Positions 41,096 through 50,514 of a stretch of 64,000 nucleotides of DNA are shown one piece after another (position 1 is the stretch's first letter; every line of letters starts with the position of its first letter). The position numbers and the translations under genes are program-made. The notes under the pieces were generated by a model. It did not search any database. It saw only the letters and a list, made by a program, of their open reading frames with translations, and had not been told where the DNA came from. The stretch is from Tractidigestivibacter montrealensis. GTDB taxonomy: Bacteria; Actinomycetota; Coriobacteriia; Coriobacteriales; Atopobiaceae. The stretch covers positions 124,001 to 188,000 of the forward strand of contig NZ_JANSKA010000003.1 in the NCBI RefSeq assembly GCF_024741235.1. Direction: 5' to 3'.

Positions 41096-42304
41096 CTACG
41101 CGTTGAACACGTAGCGATCCAGCCGCTCAAACGCCTCTCGCACGCGCGAGAGCGGCAGCGCGAGGTTCATGCGCACGTGGCAGGGCCCGTGGAACGCGCG
41201 GCCATCCTGCCAGTCAACGCCCACGCGCCATCCTGCGCGCTCGACCCACTCGATGTCGCGGCCGTGGCGCTCGCACCACTCGCTGCAGTCAAGGAACAGC
41301 ATGTAGGTCCCCTCGGGCCTACTTACCTGTACGCCCTCGAAGTGCTCGCCGATAAAGTCGCACGCCCAGGAGACGTTGCCGTCCAGCACCTGCAGCAGCT
41401 CCTCCAGCCAGGCCTCGCCCTCACTGCTATACGCGCCGATAAGCGCGTGCATCGAGAGCACGCTCATCGAGTTGTAGCAGGACTTCATGCTCTTTGCCAC
41501 AACACGATCGCGCAGGTAGTCGTCGTAGATGATGTGGTAGCTCCCCACCAGCCCAGCCAGGTTGAAGGTCTTGCTCGGGGCGTAGAGCGCCACCGTGCGC
41601 CGGCGGGCGTCCTTGCTCACGGACTGCGTGGGCACGTGGGCGTGCCCGGGCAGCACCAGGTCGGACCAGATCTCGTCGGAAATCACCACGCAGTCGTGCT
41701 CGCGGTAGACCTCCATCGCGCGCTCAAGCTCCCAGCGCTCCCACACGCGCCCGCAGGGGTTGTGCGGCGAGCAGAACACCGCCACATGGATGTGGTTCTC
41801 CTCCAGCTTGGCGGCCATATCCTCATAGTCCATGCGCCAGACGCCCTGCTCGTCCTTGACCAGCGGCGACAGGACGATCCTGTAGCCGTTCTCCTTTATG
41901 CAGTGCGTGAAGCCAATGTAGGTTGGGCTGTGGAGAAGCACGGCGTCACCTGGCGCGGCAAAGGCCGTAAGCGTGGAGACCAGGCCGCCAAGCACGCCGT
42001 TCTCGTATCCAATGTGTGCCGGCTCAAGGCCGCGCACGCCGTTGCGCCGGGCCTGCCAGTCAATGATTGCCTGGTAGTACTCATCGCGCGGTGAGAAGTA
42101 GCCAAACGCCGGATGCTGGATGCGCTCGGCCATGGCGCGCGTGATGGAGGGTGCCGTGGGGAAGTTCATGTCGGCAACCCACATGGGAATGGCGTCGAAA
42201 CCCTCCGCCGGCGCGTCCGGCGCCATGCCGCCCGAGCCAAGCGCGTCGACCGCGATGGCATCCATGCCGTGTCGTTCCATGATTGATTTGAAGTCGTACG
42301 TCAT
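41096..42304 (-). CDS. MalY/PatB-family PLP enzyme (aminotransferase / cystathionine beta-lyase)
   Basis: The 402-aa fold-type I PLP protein belongs to the MalY/PatB group: PMWVADMNFPTAPSI near the start, VLLHSPTYIGFTHCI, FCSPHNPCGRVWER, VVISDEIWSDLVLPGH, and the lysine that binds PLP in LYAPSKTFNLAGL. These proteins are beta-C-S lyases that cleave cystathionine or cysteine conjugates; MalY is also a regulator. ATG 42304 has GGGAGGAG upstream and overlaps the ybaK stop (ATGA), so the two are translated together. The pair may handle sulfur amino acid metabolism and editing of misacylated tRNA, but that link is inference. Confidence 0.92.
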   Translation of the reverse strand: MTYDFKSIMERHGMDAIAVDALGSGGMAPDAPAEGFDAIPMWVADMNFPTAPSITRAMAERIQHPAFGYFSPRDEYYQAIIDWQARRNGVRGLEPAHIGYENGVLGGLVSTLTAFAAPGDAVLLHSPTYIGFTHCIKENGYRIVLSPLVKDEQGVWRMDYEDMAAKLEENHIHVAVFCSPHNPCGRVWERWELERAMEVYREHDCVVISDEIWSDLVLPGHAHVPTQSVSKDARRRTVALYAPSKTFNLAGLVGSYHIIYDDYLRDRVVAKSMKSCYNSMSVLSMHALIGAYSSEGEAWLEELLQVLDGNVSWACDFIGEHFEGVQVSRPEGTYMLFLDCSEWCERHGRDIEWVERAGWRVGVDWQDGRAFHGPCHVRMNLALPLSRVREAFERLDRYVFNA

Positions 42305-42783
42305 GCGGTCTCCTCCCGCCAGTCCTTGCACACGTCCACCCAGCCCTCGGACGCCGAGCAGCGCTCGAGCTCGGGAAGGGTGAGGCCAATCGCGCTGCTC
42401 TCGCTTCCCGCCGCGGGAAACACGCGGTCAAAGCGGCGCAGCGAGACGTCCAGGTACGTGCGCACGCCGGGCTTCACGGCAAACGGGCAGACGCCGCCCA
42501 TGGGGTGGCCCACCACCTGCGGCAGGTCGCTTGGAGCCACAAAGCGCGGCTTTGTCCCAAACTCGCACTTGAAGGCCGCACTCCACAGCTTGGCGTCGCC
42601 CGCGCACACCACGAGGACGGCACCCTCCCCAACCGCGCACGCCATCGTCTTGGCAATGCGCGCCGGCTCGCAGCCCAGGTCGCGCGCAGCCAGCTCCACC
42701 GTGGCGCTCGACTGGTCAAACTCGATGATCTTGTCGGCAACGCCAAAGGGCCCGAGGTACGCTCGGACGCTCTCGACGGACAT
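42301..42783 (-). CDS. YbaK/ProX-family aminoacyl-tRNA deacylase
   Basis: The 160-aa protein has the YbaK/EbsC/ProX fold that hydrolyses misacylated tRNAs such as Cys-tRNA-Pro. Visible motifs are SSATVELAARDLGCEPARIAKTM (core ELAARDLGCEPARIAKTM), VVCAGDAKL, and GGVCPFAVKPGVRTYLDVSL with the GG-CPF signature. ATG 42783 is preceded by GAGAGGGG at a workable distance. A second ATG three codons earlier exists but sits on the ribosome-binding site. Its stop overlaps the malY start. Confidence 0.9.
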   Translation of the reverse strand: MSVESVRAYLGPFGVADKIIEFDQSSATVELAARDLGCEPARIAKTMACAVGEGAVLVVCAGDAKLWSAAFKCEFGTKPRFVAPSDLPQVVGHPMGGVCPFAVKPGVRTYLDVSLRRFDRVFPAAGSESSAIGLTLPELERCSASEGWVDVCKDWREETA

Positions 42784-42863
42784 GGGCCACATCCCCTCTC
42801 GAACAGCCGTCCACTCGCAGGGCAGCATCACAAGAGAGTAGCCTACCACCGCCATCGGCCAAG

Positions 42864-43589
42864 TTACCACCGCTGGCCGTAGGACTGGCCGGCTCCGAGA
42901 ACGCCTTCCTCGTGCGAGGCGATGCCGTCGCTCTTGCGCAGTGCTCGCTTGTTGACCAGGTGTTCCTTCCAGCCGTACGAGAGCTGCGGCGGCGTGGGCG
43001 CCTCTAGCTCCACGTGGCCAAAGGCGTTGACCACCCGGGTTCCGCAGGCAAGTTCCCTCTCGCGCGAGAAATCCGTGATGTAGTTGGCATGCACGTGGCC
43101 GTGGACCATGAGGGCGGGCCGCCAGCGCTCGAGCAGCGTGTTGAAGCACTTGAAGCCGCGGTGCGGGAGGTCGTCCAGATCTCCCACGCCGCGCGCGGGT
43201 GCATGGGCGAGAAGCACGTCGAAGCCGCCCAGCAGGCGGATGCTCGGCTCGACCTTGCGGATGCGCCGGCGCATCTCCTGCTCGGTGGACATGTAGGTAC
43301 CGTCCTTGTAGCGCATGGAGCCACCCAGTCCAACAATGCGCAGGCCACGGTACACGTAGACCGAGTCGTCCACGCAGATGCAGCCCAAAGGCGGCTTGCG
43401 GCGGTAGCTCTCGTCGTGGTTGCCATGCACGTAGAGCACGGGACACGTGAGCATGGTGACGAGAAACTCCAGGTAGTCGGCATCGAGGTCGCCCGCCGCC
43501 AGGACAAGGTCAACGCCCTCGAAGCGCGAGCGGCGGAAGTTGTCCCACAGCATGCGCTCCTCGACGTCGGCAATCGCGAGGATCTTCAT
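42864..43589 (-). CDS. Calcineurin-like metallophosphoesterase
   Basis: The 241-aa protein has a two-metal phosphoesterase fold. The usual first motif is altered to KILAIADVEE, the second is VLAAGDLDADY (GD), the third is YVHGNHDES (GNHD), and the C-terminal metal ligands are LLAHAPARG (H) and MVHGHVHAN (GHxH). The first motif lacks the canonical D-x-H: Asp-Val-Glu stands where Asp-x-His is expected, so metal binding at that site may differ. ATG 43589 follows GGGGGAGG and overlaps the BMP gene's stop (ATGA). The substrate is unknown. Confidence 0.88.
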   Translation of the reverse strand: MKILAIADVEERMLWDNFRRSRFEGVDLVLAAGDLDADYLEFLVTMLTCPVLYVHGNHDESYRRKPPLGCICVDDSVYVYRGLRIVGLGGSMRYKDGTYMSTEQEMRRRIRKVEPSIRLLGGFDVLLAHAPARGVGDLDDLPHRGFKCFNTLLERWRPALMVHGHVHANYITDFSRERELACGTRVVNAFGHVELEAPTPPQLSYGWKEHLVNKRALRKSDGIASHEEGVLGAGQSYGQRW

Positions 43590-45538
43590 GGCCGCGCCTC
43601 CCCCGTGACGCCACCGGCGGAAAGGCCGCCTCCCAGCCCACCGGCCAGGGACGTCTCGTCAACGGGATGCCAGTTTGCAGGGAGAATGCCCTCCACATTG
43701 TCGTTGAGCCAGTCCATGGAAACGATGTCCAGCTCCCTCAGCCTGGGCGAACCCGCCGGCTGCACCACGCCCGTCTGGCTTCTGAGCTCGCCCGCAAAGG
43801 GGTCGAGCACGCCGCGCTCGATGCCGTGCGTGAGCTGGTCAACGAGCTTGCGCGAGTAGTAGGGCAGATCATCCGAGAGGCTAAGCCCAATGACCCCCGA
43901 CGACATGCCGTACCAGTAGCTTACCGCCTGCGGACGCGCAGCGTCGTCGGCGTCCTGCCAGGACCCGTTGAGAAGCCCCTGCACGATAAGCTCGTAGTAG
44001 CGGCCCCAGTTCCAAACCGGCAGGGCCAGGTTGTGCACGCGGCCGTTCACCATCTTGTAGAGGCCCAGCGCGAGCGGGTCGTCCCAGGGCGCGGTGACGT
44101 CCGAGCCCGACATCACGGTAACGCCCTCGTTAGCCATCCGGTGGTAGAGGGAGTCGCCGCCGCGCGTGGACCAGACCAGCCGCACCTTGACCTTGGGGTC
44201 CACCAGCGCCGCGCCAATGGCGAAGGCGTTTATCTCGGCAACCGAACCAAACATGGGGACGTTTGCCTGGTAGCCCACGCGATGGTTGGTGGCAAAGCTC
44301 GCCGCCAGCGCACCTGTCACGAACTTGGCCTCGTACATGCGCCCGTAGTAGGAGCGCACGCGGCTGTGTGGGAGGTTGCAGGAGCAGTTGAGGAAGTGCA
44401 CCTCGGGGTGGGTAATGGCCGCTTTGGCCGTGCTTGCCATGAGCGTGGGCGAGCAGGTGAAGACCGCGCGCACGCCCTGCTCGACGGCTGCGTCCACCAC
44501 CGCCGTGAAGTCGTCTGGGGAGGAGCAGTCGTCGTAGGCTACCGTCTGGACCGTGCCGCCAAAGCGCTTCTCGACCTCAAGGCGTCCGGCGTCGTGGGCA
44601 CGCGCCCAGCTCGAGGTTGCCAGGGATCTCTCGTAGAGAAACGCCAGGCGAAGCGGGTTGGCTGGCGAGTAGGGCGTGCGGTACGAGAACCGCGAGAGGA
44701 CGCCGCCGTGGGAGGTTGGCTCTGCCTCTGGCTCGCTCACCAGCACCACATCCTCGCGCGGACCCGCCAGCGCGAGCTCGGACCACAGGCGCCCCAGCCG
44801 CTCGACCACGATGGAGGGCGGCGTGTCCAGAAGGCGCTCGTCCGGGAAGTAGCTCAGGTATGCGAGAAGCGCGTCGCCGCAGGTTGCATCCAGGTGCGAG
44901 CCACCCGCGCGCTGGTAGAGCGAGCGGAAGTACTGGTAGGTGGAAGTGAGCTCGCGAACGGCTTCGTCGGGCCAGGGGGAGCCAAGGTCGCGGCCGAAAA
45001 GCGCGGCAAGGCGCCGGTAGGAGCCCTCGCGCGAGAACTCGATGTCGTAGGTTGGCACTGCTCGCCAGAACTCGAGGAACTCGCCGTAGAGGCGGCGCTC
45101 CGGCGCGTCCCACTGACGCGGGAGCAGACGCGTGACCTCGGCCTCGATGGAATAGGCGCCCAGATAGCGCATCACGGAGGTGCGCTTGTTGCCCTCCTGG
45201 ACGTAGAAGCGGTGCATGTACTCGTAGACCTTGACTGGGTCGCGGAAGCCCTCTGTGGTCTGGATGGTGTAGAGGTTCGACCACTTGGCCGCGAACTCCG
45301 TGGTGGGTGCAAGCACGGGCATAAAGGTGCGCGAGAAGGAGCGCTGCCTGCCCTCGGTGCGCGTGCCGGCCACCATATCGAGGGGGATCTCCATGGTGCC
45401 CAGACGCACCTCGCCGACGGTGTCACCGGGGGCAAGCACGGAATCAAGCGCGGGCAGGTAGGGGTAGATGCCAGCCGACGCGTCGCGGCGCAGGTCACGC
45501 TCGCCGCGACGGAGGGCCTTTCTGTACTCCTCGCTCAT
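43586..45538 (-). CDS. ParB-like N-domain fused to a BMP (basic membrane protein) ligand-binding domain
   Basis: The 650-aa protein joins two modules. Residues about 35-300 contain a ParB/Srx-like segment (GEVRLGTMEIPLDMVAGTR, then HRFYVQEGNKRTSVMRYLGA, where EGNKR is the hallmark). Residues about 310-640 are a BMP/PnrA-type periplasmic-binding fold: PLRLAFLYERSLATSSWARAHDAGR (core), AVFTCSPTLM, FVTGALAASFATNHRVGYQA and PLALGLYKMVNGR. Classic BMP proteins are exported nucleoside-binding lipoproteins, but this one has no signal peptide or lipobox, so it should act inside the cell, perhaps sensing a purine nucleoside. ATG 45538 follows AAAGGAG; a palindrome covers its -10 region. It overlaps the phosphoesterase gene. 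Confidence 0.82.
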   Translation of the reverse strand: MSEEYRKALRRGERDLRRDASAGIYPYLPALDSVLAPGDTVGEVRLGTMEIPLDMVAGTRTEGRQRSFSRTFMPVLAPTTEFAAKWSNLYTIQTTEGFRDPVKVYEYMHRFYVQEGNKRTSVMRYLGAYSIEAEVTRLLPRQWDAPERRLYGEFLEFWRAVPTYDIEFSREGSYRRLAALFGRDLGSPWPDEAVRELTSTYQYFRSLYQRAGGSHLDATCGDALLAYLSYFPDERLLDTPPSIVVERLGRLWSELALAGPREDVVLVSEPEAEPTSHGGVLSRFSYRTPYSPANPLRLAFLYERSLATSSWARAHDAGRLEVEKRFGGTVQTVAYDDCSSPDDFTAVVDAAVEQGVRAVFTCSPTLMASTAKAAITHPEVHFLNCSCNLPHSRVRSYYGRMYEAKFVTGALAASFATNHRVGYQANVPMFGSVAEINAFAIGAALVDPKVKVRLVWSTRGGDSLYHRMANEGVTVMSGSDVTAPWDDPLALGLYKMVNGRVHNLALPVWNWGRYYELIVQGLLNGSWQDADDAARPQAVSYWYGMSSGVIGLSLSDDLPYYSRKLVDQLTHGIERGVLDPFAGELRSQTGVVQPAGSPRLRELDIVSMDWLNDNVEGILPANWHPVDETSLAGGLGGGLSAGGVTGEARP

Positions 45539-45586
45539 GGTGGCGGACGTCTCCTTTCGTGCGCGGTGGCGCGCGGCGGGCGCGGG

Positions 45587-45604
45587 TACTTGTTCAGACA
45601 AGTA
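45587..45604 (-). promoter_or_regulatory. 18-bp palindrome overlapping the BMP-gene promoter
   Basis: TACTTGT and ACAAGTA flank TCAG in perfect symmetry. A TATACT -10-like hexamer on the minus strand overlaps one end. It lies about 50 bp upstream of the start codon and looks like a GntR/LacI-type operator. Confidence 0.55.
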
Positions 45605-45661
45605 TACTGCCGCAGGTGCCGGCCGGACCCCAAGCGAGAGGCGCGACTTTAGGCCGCCTGC

Positions 45662-45701
45662 AAATCCCGATTGTTTAGAGCACTTTAACCAATCGGGATT
45701 T
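45662..45701. repeat. Conserved-loop hairpin family, copy C
   Basis: Stem AAATCCCGATTG with CAATCGGGATTT, 12 bp perfect, closes TTTAGAGCACTTTAAC, a 16-nt loop related to copies A and B. At the closing pairs GATTG/CAATC replaces GATCG/CGATC, a compensatory change. Confidence 0.8.
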
Positions 45702-45748
45702 CCGCGATTCGGATTGCGTGGCGCTGGTCATGCGAACGCGGCCAAGCA

Positions 45749-45926
45749 TTGTTACCGGCTTGGAGCCTCTCGCAGCTCACAACTGCAGATATTCAGCAAC
45801 CACGCGACGAGCCGGTAACAAGCGCGCTGCTCGGCCACTGGCTCTGCCACCTGTTGTTACCGGCTCGACCAGACCCACTTACGTTCGCCCAGTTGACTGC
45901 TGACAACTTCAACGGGCCGGTAACAA
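45749..45926. repeat. Four-site inverted-repeat array on TTGTTACCGGC
   Basis: Four identical 11-mers lie at 45749, 45811 (inverted), 45854 and 45916 (inverted). Each inverted pair is separated by exactly 51 bp, and the two pairs by 32 bp. The array fills part of the 807-bp space between the BMP gene and ilvD. No repeat-spacer CRISPR logic applies. Confidence 0.85.
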
Positions 45927-46345
45927 CGCGCCACGCCGTCGGGAAGAGAAACGCCAGGACAGGCGAGGAGAACGTCGCAACGCCCGGCGCCGGCGCGTAA
46001 ATCACCTCGTCATCTCTGGAATTTACTTCCTCGTTACAGCACATCACCAGTACGTAGCGTAGAATCGTCCGCACAGTTTCAGAGCAAATGCGATGACAGG
46101 GCGAGTACTTGCCAAGCCATCCCACAGTAAGCGGGCGAGATGAGAACCCGCGGTGGTTGGCAAGGAACATTCCCTCGAGCTGCTCGGGCGAACGCGCGCC
46201 GCCTCTGGGCCACCCCCCACGCAGGCAGCAGCGCAACTACCTCGGGCCGGAGTCCACCGTAACGGGCATCGGGAGAACGCACCACGTCTCACCTGAAGTC
46301 GCATTTCTCACATGGAATAGGTTGTGCAGGAAGCGAGAGGTGACC
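45927..46345. other. ilvD upstream region without a recognised riboswitch
   Basis: About 420 bp without a gene I can support. A local hairpin GCGGG/CCCGC lies near 46131-46152. The sequence lacks the T-box tail (TGGNACCGCGG) in the correct orientation, and no leader peptide rich in Ile, Leu or Val codons is visible. Confidence 0.5.
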
Positions 46346-48010
46346 ATGGAACTTCGAAGCGATGCCATAAAGCGGGGCTTGGCCCGCGCTCCACACAGAA
46401 GCCTGCTCAAGGCCGACGGTCTTACCGACGAGGAACTCGAGCGCCCACTTGTGGCGGTTGTCTCGTCCCAGAACGAGGTAATCCCCGGCCACATCCATCT
46501 GGACAAGATCGCCGAGGCCGTTAAGGCCGGCGTCCGTATGGCCGGCGGCACTCCGATGCAGGTAAACACCATCGGCGTCTGCGACGGCATCGCCATGAAC
46601 CACGAGGGCATGCGCTTCTCGCTCACCAGCCGAGAGGTAATTGCAGACTCCGTCGAGTGCGCCATCCAGGGCCACCAGTTTGACGCCATGGTCCTCATCC
46701 CCAGCTGCGACAAGATCGTCCCCGGCATGCTCATCGCCGCGTGCCGCCTGGACATCCCCACCGTGCTGGTCTCCGGCGGCCCCATGCTCGCCGGCCGCGG
46801 CCGCCACGGCGAGGAGACCGACCTCAACAGCCTCTTTGACGCCGTGGGCCAGGTGACCGCCGGCACCATGACCGAGGACGAGATGCACTGGCTCGAGAAC
46901 ACCGCCTGCCCCACCTGCGGCAGCTGCTCGGGTATGTTCACCGCCAACTCCATCTGCTGCCTGGCCGAGGCCCTGGGCATCGCACTTCCCGGCAACGGCA
47001 CCATCCCCGCCGTCTACTCCGAGCGCATCCGCCTGGCAAAGCACGCCGGCATGAAGGTCATGGAGCTGCTCGAGAAGGGCATCACCGCCCGCCAGATCAT
47101 CGACGCCCGCGCCGTGCGCAACGGCATGGCGCTTGACCAGGCCTTTGGTGGCTCGACCAACACCATGCTGCACCTCACGGCCATCGCGCACGCAGCCGGC
47201 TGCCCCGTGACCATGGACGACTGGGACAAGGCCTGCTCGGCCACGCCCAACATCGTGCGCCTGGCCCCGGCCGGCCCGCTCCACATCCAGGACCTGAACG
47301 ACGTGGGCGGCGTCTCTGCCATCATCGGCGAGCTGGGCCGCTCCGGGCACCTTGACCTCACGGCCAACACCTGCCACGGCACCATGGCCGAGTGGGTCGA
47401 GCAGTGCCCGCCCGTCGACGGCACGGTGGTGCGCCACATCGACAACCCGTACTCCCCCGACGGCGGCCTCAAGGTCATGCGCGGCACCCTCGCGCCCGAC
47501 TGCGGCGTGGTCAAGAAGAGCGCCGTCGACCCCAGCATGTACAAGCACACCGGCCCCGCGCGCGTCTTCGACTCCGAGGAGGCCGCCTGCGAGGCAATCT
47601 TCGGCGGCAAGATCAACCCCGGCGACGTCGTGGTGGTTCGCTACGAGGGCCCCGCCGGCGGTCCTGGCATGCGCGAGATGCTCACCCCCACCTCCGCCAT
47701 CTGCGGCATGGGCCTGGCAAAGTCCGTCGCCCTCATCACCGACGGCCGCTTCTCCGGCGCGAGCAAGGGCCCCTGCGTGGGCCACGTGAGCCCCGAGGCC
47801 GCAGCCGGCGGCCCCATCGCCCTGGTGCACGAGGGTGACCAGATCTGCATCGACATCGAGGCCGGCACGCTCGACCTGCTCGTCGATGAGGACGAGCTGG
47901 CTCGCCGTCGTGCCGCCTGGGAGCCGCCCGCGCCCAAGTACACCACGGGCGTCCTCTCCCGTTACGCCAAGCTCGTGACCAGCGCAGACAAGGGGGCATA
48001 CCTCTCATGA
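46346..48010 (+). CDS. ilvD: Dihydroxy-acid dehydratase
   Basis: The 554-aa Fe-S enzyme dehydrates 2,3-dihydroxy-isovalerate and -methylvalerate to the 2-keto acids of valine and isoleucine. The signatures [11 protein letters not shown] and [15 protein letters not shown] hold cluster Cys residues, and the C-terminal [20 protein letters not shown] is family-diagnostic. ATG 46346 follows GAGAGGTGACC; the frame runs on to 46109 without a start signal. Its stop overlaps the ilvB start (ATGA), so it is the first gene of ilvD-ilvB-ilvN-ilvC. Confidence 0.97.
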   Translation: MELRSDAIKRGLARAPHRSLLKADGLTDEELERPLVAVVSSQNEVIPGHIHLDKIAEAVKAGVRMAGGTPMQVNTIGVCDGIAMNHEGMRFSLTSREVIADSVECAIQGHQFDAMVLIPSCDKIVPGMLIAACRLDIPTVLVSGGPMLAGRGRHGEETDLNSLFDAVGQVTAGTMTEDEMHWLENTACPTCGSCSGMFTANSICCLAEALGIALPGNGTIPAVYSERIRLAKHAGMKVMELLEKGITARQIIDARAVRNGMALDQAFGGSTNTMLHLTAIAHAAGCPVTMDDWDKACSATPNIVRLAPAGPLHIQDLNDVGGVSAIIGELGRSGHLDLTANTCHGTMAEWVEQCPPVDGTVVRHIDNPYSPDGGLKVMRGTLAPDCGVVKKSAVDPSMYKHTGPARVFDSEEAACEAIFGGKINPGDVVVVRYEGPAGGPGMREMLTPTSAICGMGLAKSVALITDGRFSGASKGPCVGHVSPEAAAGGPIALVHEGDQICIDIEAGTLDLLVDEDELARRRAAWEPPAPKYTTGVLSRYAKLVTSADKGAYLS

Positions 48011-49917
48011 CGAACACCGACAGCCACGCGGCGTCCGTCGCCGAGAAGCTCGCCCGCAAGCAGACGGCCATCGAGGGAAAGCCCTTTGGCATGGGCTCCC
48101 ACTCAGAGTACGAGGGCAAGACCATGACCGGCGCACAGGCGATCATCGCAAGCCTGGAGTGCGAGGGCGTCGACACAATCTTTGGCTATCCCGGCGGCCA
48201 GGCAATCAAGATCTACGACGCGCTCTATGACTCCAAGCGCATCCACCACGTGCTAGCCAGGCACGAGCAGGGCGCAACCCACATGGCCGACGGCTATGCC
48301 CGCGCCACGGGCAAGGTGGGCGTTGTTCTCGTCACCTCTGGCCCCGGCGCCACCAACACCGTGACGGGCATCATGACCGCATACATGGACTCCGTACCCC
48401 TGGTGGTTATCACCGGCCAGGTTACGCGCGGCGTCATTGGCACCGACTCGTTCCAAGAGTCGGACATCGTGGGCATCACCATGCCCATCGTGAAGCACTC
48501 GTTCCTGCTGCAGTCCACCGACGACCTTACGCGCACCTTCCGCGAGGCATTCTACATTGCCTCCACCGGCCGCCCGGGCCCCGTCCTCATCGACATCCCC
48601 AGCGACCTCTCCGGCTCGCAGATGGTCTTCCACTACCCGGACTCCATTAGCATCGCCAGCTACAAGCCCACCTACCGCGGCAACGCGCGGCAGGTCAAGC
48701 AGGCCGCGCAGCTCATCATGAAGGCCAAGCGCCCGCTCATTTACGCCGGCGGCGGCATTGTGACCAGCCACGCCTGCCAGGAGCTGGTCGAGCTCTCCGA
48801 GACCATGGACATCCCCGTGGTGACCTCGCTCATGGGCAAGGGCGCCATGCCCTGCTCGAACAAGCACAACCTGGGACCGGTTGGCATGCACGGCTCGAAG
48901 TACGCAAACATGGCCGTCATGGAGTGCGACCTGCTCATCGCCGTGGGCGCGCGCTTCTCGGACCGCGTGACCGGCAAGGTCTCTGAGTTTGCCCCGCACG
49001 CACAGGTCATCCACATCGATATCGACCCGGCCGAGATAGGCAAGATCGTGAACCCCACGGTGCCCATCGTGGGAGACGCCAAGGTGGTTCTCGCCTCGCT
49101 CAACGAGCGCCTGCACAAGGAGGACGCCAAGCCCGTGGACGACGGCTGGTTTGCCGAGGTCTGCTCGTGGCGCGAGCGCTGGCCGTTCTACACCGACAAC
49201 TTTGCCAGCACCATCGACTACCCGGACAAGATCGCACCCGAGGTCGTGCTCTCGATGCTCTCGGATAAGCTTGACCCCAATGCCTCCATCGTCACCACCG
49301 AGGTGGGCCAGCACCAGATGTGGGCGCACCAGAACATCCGCCGCGAGCACGCACGCACGTTCCTCTCGTCCGGCGGCGCCGGCACCATGGGCTTTGGCTT
49401 CCCTGCCGCCATTGGCGCCAAGATCGGCTGCCCCGACGACGAGGTGGTCTGCATTGCCGGCGACGGCTCGTTCCAGATGAACGTGCAGGAGATGGCCACC
49501 GCCATCCAGGAGAACGTGCCCGTCAAGGTGATGATCATCGACAACAGCGCCCTGGGAATGGTCTACCAGTGGCAGAAGCTCTTCTACCACGAGCGCTACT
49601 CGTTCACCAAGCTGCCTAACGTGCCGGACTTTGTGAAGCTGGCAGACGCCTACGGCTGGCGCGGCCGGCGCATCTCTCGCCCCGAGGAGGTCGAGGACGC
49701 GCTTGACGAGATGCTCGCCTCCAAGGAGCCGTACCTCTTGGACGTCGTGATCCCCACAGACCAGACGGTCTACCCCATGGTTGCCCCCGGTGCGCCCATC
49801 GACGACATCATTGGCGCGCTGGACGTGACGCTTGGCGGCGTGCGCGTCTCGGGCAAGGGCTTTGGCAAGGACGGACGCCCCGCCACCGCGGACGGCGAGA
49901 AGGACGGTGACGAATGA
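48007..49917 (+). CDS. ilvB: Acetolactate synthase large subunit
   Basis: The 636-aa ThDP enzyme joins two pyruvates, or pyruvate with 2-ketobutyrate, to make the first branched-chain intermediates. The catalytic Glu lies in [20 protein letters not shown], the FAD/quinone-like middle domain is present, and the ThDP motif starts [12 protein letters not shown] and ends with Asn-Ser-Ala-Leu-Gly. An N-terminal extension of about 38 residues precedes the usual start [12 protein letters not shown] (48124), so translation might begin there instead; the ATGA overlap with ilvD favours 48007. Its stop overlaps ilvN. Confidence 0.96.
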   Translation: MTNTDSHAASVAEKLARKQTAIEGKPFGMGSHSEYEGKTMTGAQAIIASLECEGVDTIFGYPGGQAIKIYDALYDSKRIHHVLARHEQGATHMADGYARATGKVGVVLVTSGPGATNTVTGIMTAYMDSVPLVVITGQVTRGVIGTDSFQESDIVGITMPIVKHSFLLQSTDDLTRTFREAFYIASTGRPGPVLIDIPSDLSGSQMVFHYPDSISIASYKPTYRGNARQVKQAAQLIMKAKRPLIYAGGGIVTSHACQELVELSETMDIPVVTSLMGKGAMPCSNKHNLGPVGMHGSKYANMAVMECDLLIAVGARFSDRVTGKVSEFAPHAQVIHIDIDPAEIGKIVNPTVPIVGDAKVVLASLNERLHKEDAKPVDDGWFAEVCSWRERWPFYTDNFASTIDYPDKIAPEVVLSMLSDKLDPNASIVTTEVGQHQMWAHQNIRREHARTFLSSGGAGTMGFGFPAAIGAKIGCPDDEVVCIAGDGSFQMNVQEMATAIQENVPVKVMIIDNSALGMVYQWQKLFYHERYSFTKLPNVPDFVKLADAYGWRGRRISRPEEVEDALDEMLASKEPYLLDVVIPTDQTVYPMVAPGAPIDDIIGALDVTLGGVRVSGKGFGKDGRPATADGEKDGDE

Positions 49918-50399
49918 TGAAGCACATCCTCTCCGTGCTGGTCGAGAACAAGCCGGGCGTGCTCTCGCGCGTCACCGGCATGATTAGCCGGCGCGGGTTC
50001 AACATTGGTTCGCTCACCGTGGCCCCTACCGAGGACGAGAACCTCTCGCGCATGACCATCATCGTCGAGGCCGATGACGTGGGCTTCGAGCAGATCACCA
50101 AGCAGCTGCACAAGCTCGTCTCGGTCTTCAAGATCTCCGACCTCACCGAGGACGACGCCATCGAGCGCGAGCTGGTGCTCTTCAAGGTGCAATGCTCGCC
50201 GGAGCGCCGCCACGAGATCATCGAGATCGCGGGCGTCTTCCGCGCCAACATCGTGGACGTGGGCAAGAACACGCTCACGGTGGAGGCCACCGGCACCGAG
50301 AGCAAGCTCGATGCGCTTGAGGACCTCTTCCGCAGCTACGGCATTCGCCAGCTCACGCGCACCGGCAAGATTGCGATGTCGCGCGGGCACGACCAGTAG
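49914..50399 (+). CDS. ilvN: Acetolactate synthase small (regulatory) subunit
   Basis: The 161-aa regulatory subunit has an N-terminal ACT domain (ILSVLVENKPGVLSRVTGMI and RGFNIGSLTVAPTED) that binds valine for feedback inhibition. A C-terminal domain (ELVLFKVQCSPERRHEI and VEATGTESKLDAL) follows. Two tandem ATGs at 49914 and 49917 overlap the ilvB stop. It activates and stabilises IlvB. It is followed after 115 bp by ilvC. Confidence 0.96.
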   Translation: MMKHILSVLVENKPGVLSRVTGMISRRGFNIGSLTVAPTEDENLSRMTIIVEADDVGFEQITKQLHKLVSVFKISDLTEDDAIERELVLFKVQCSPERRHEIIEIAGVFRANIVDVGKNTLTVEATGTESKLDALEDLFRSYGIRQLTRTGKIAMSRGHDQ

Positions 50400-50438
50400 C
50401 ACCCCGTGGGCCGACGCCTGCGTCCGGCCCCACACACG

Positions 50439-50465
50439 GTTCAAACCGCCACCCGGCGGTTGAAC
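50439..50465 (+). repeat. Hairpin in the ilvN-ilvC spacer
   Basis: GTTCAA(A)CCGCC and GGCGGTTGAAC pair with one bulged A. Just downstream the string AAGGAAACGGCACAA is tandemly repeated before the ilvC ribosome-binding site. It may set the ilvC:ilvN expression ratio or mark an RNA-processing site. Confidence 0.55.
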
Positions 50466-50514
50466 ATAGAAGGAAACGGCACAAGGAAACGGCACAAACG
50501 AAAGGAAGTACGAC

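Noticed and set aside
45749-45926. CRISPR-like repeat array
   Set aside because: Only four 11-bp sites, alternately inverted, with no spacer pattern and no cas genes in the window.
45927-46345. T-box riboswitch or Ile/Leu/Val leader peptide before ilvD
   Set aside because: No TGGNACCGCGG tail in the correct orientation and no leader ORF rich in branched-chain codons could be found.
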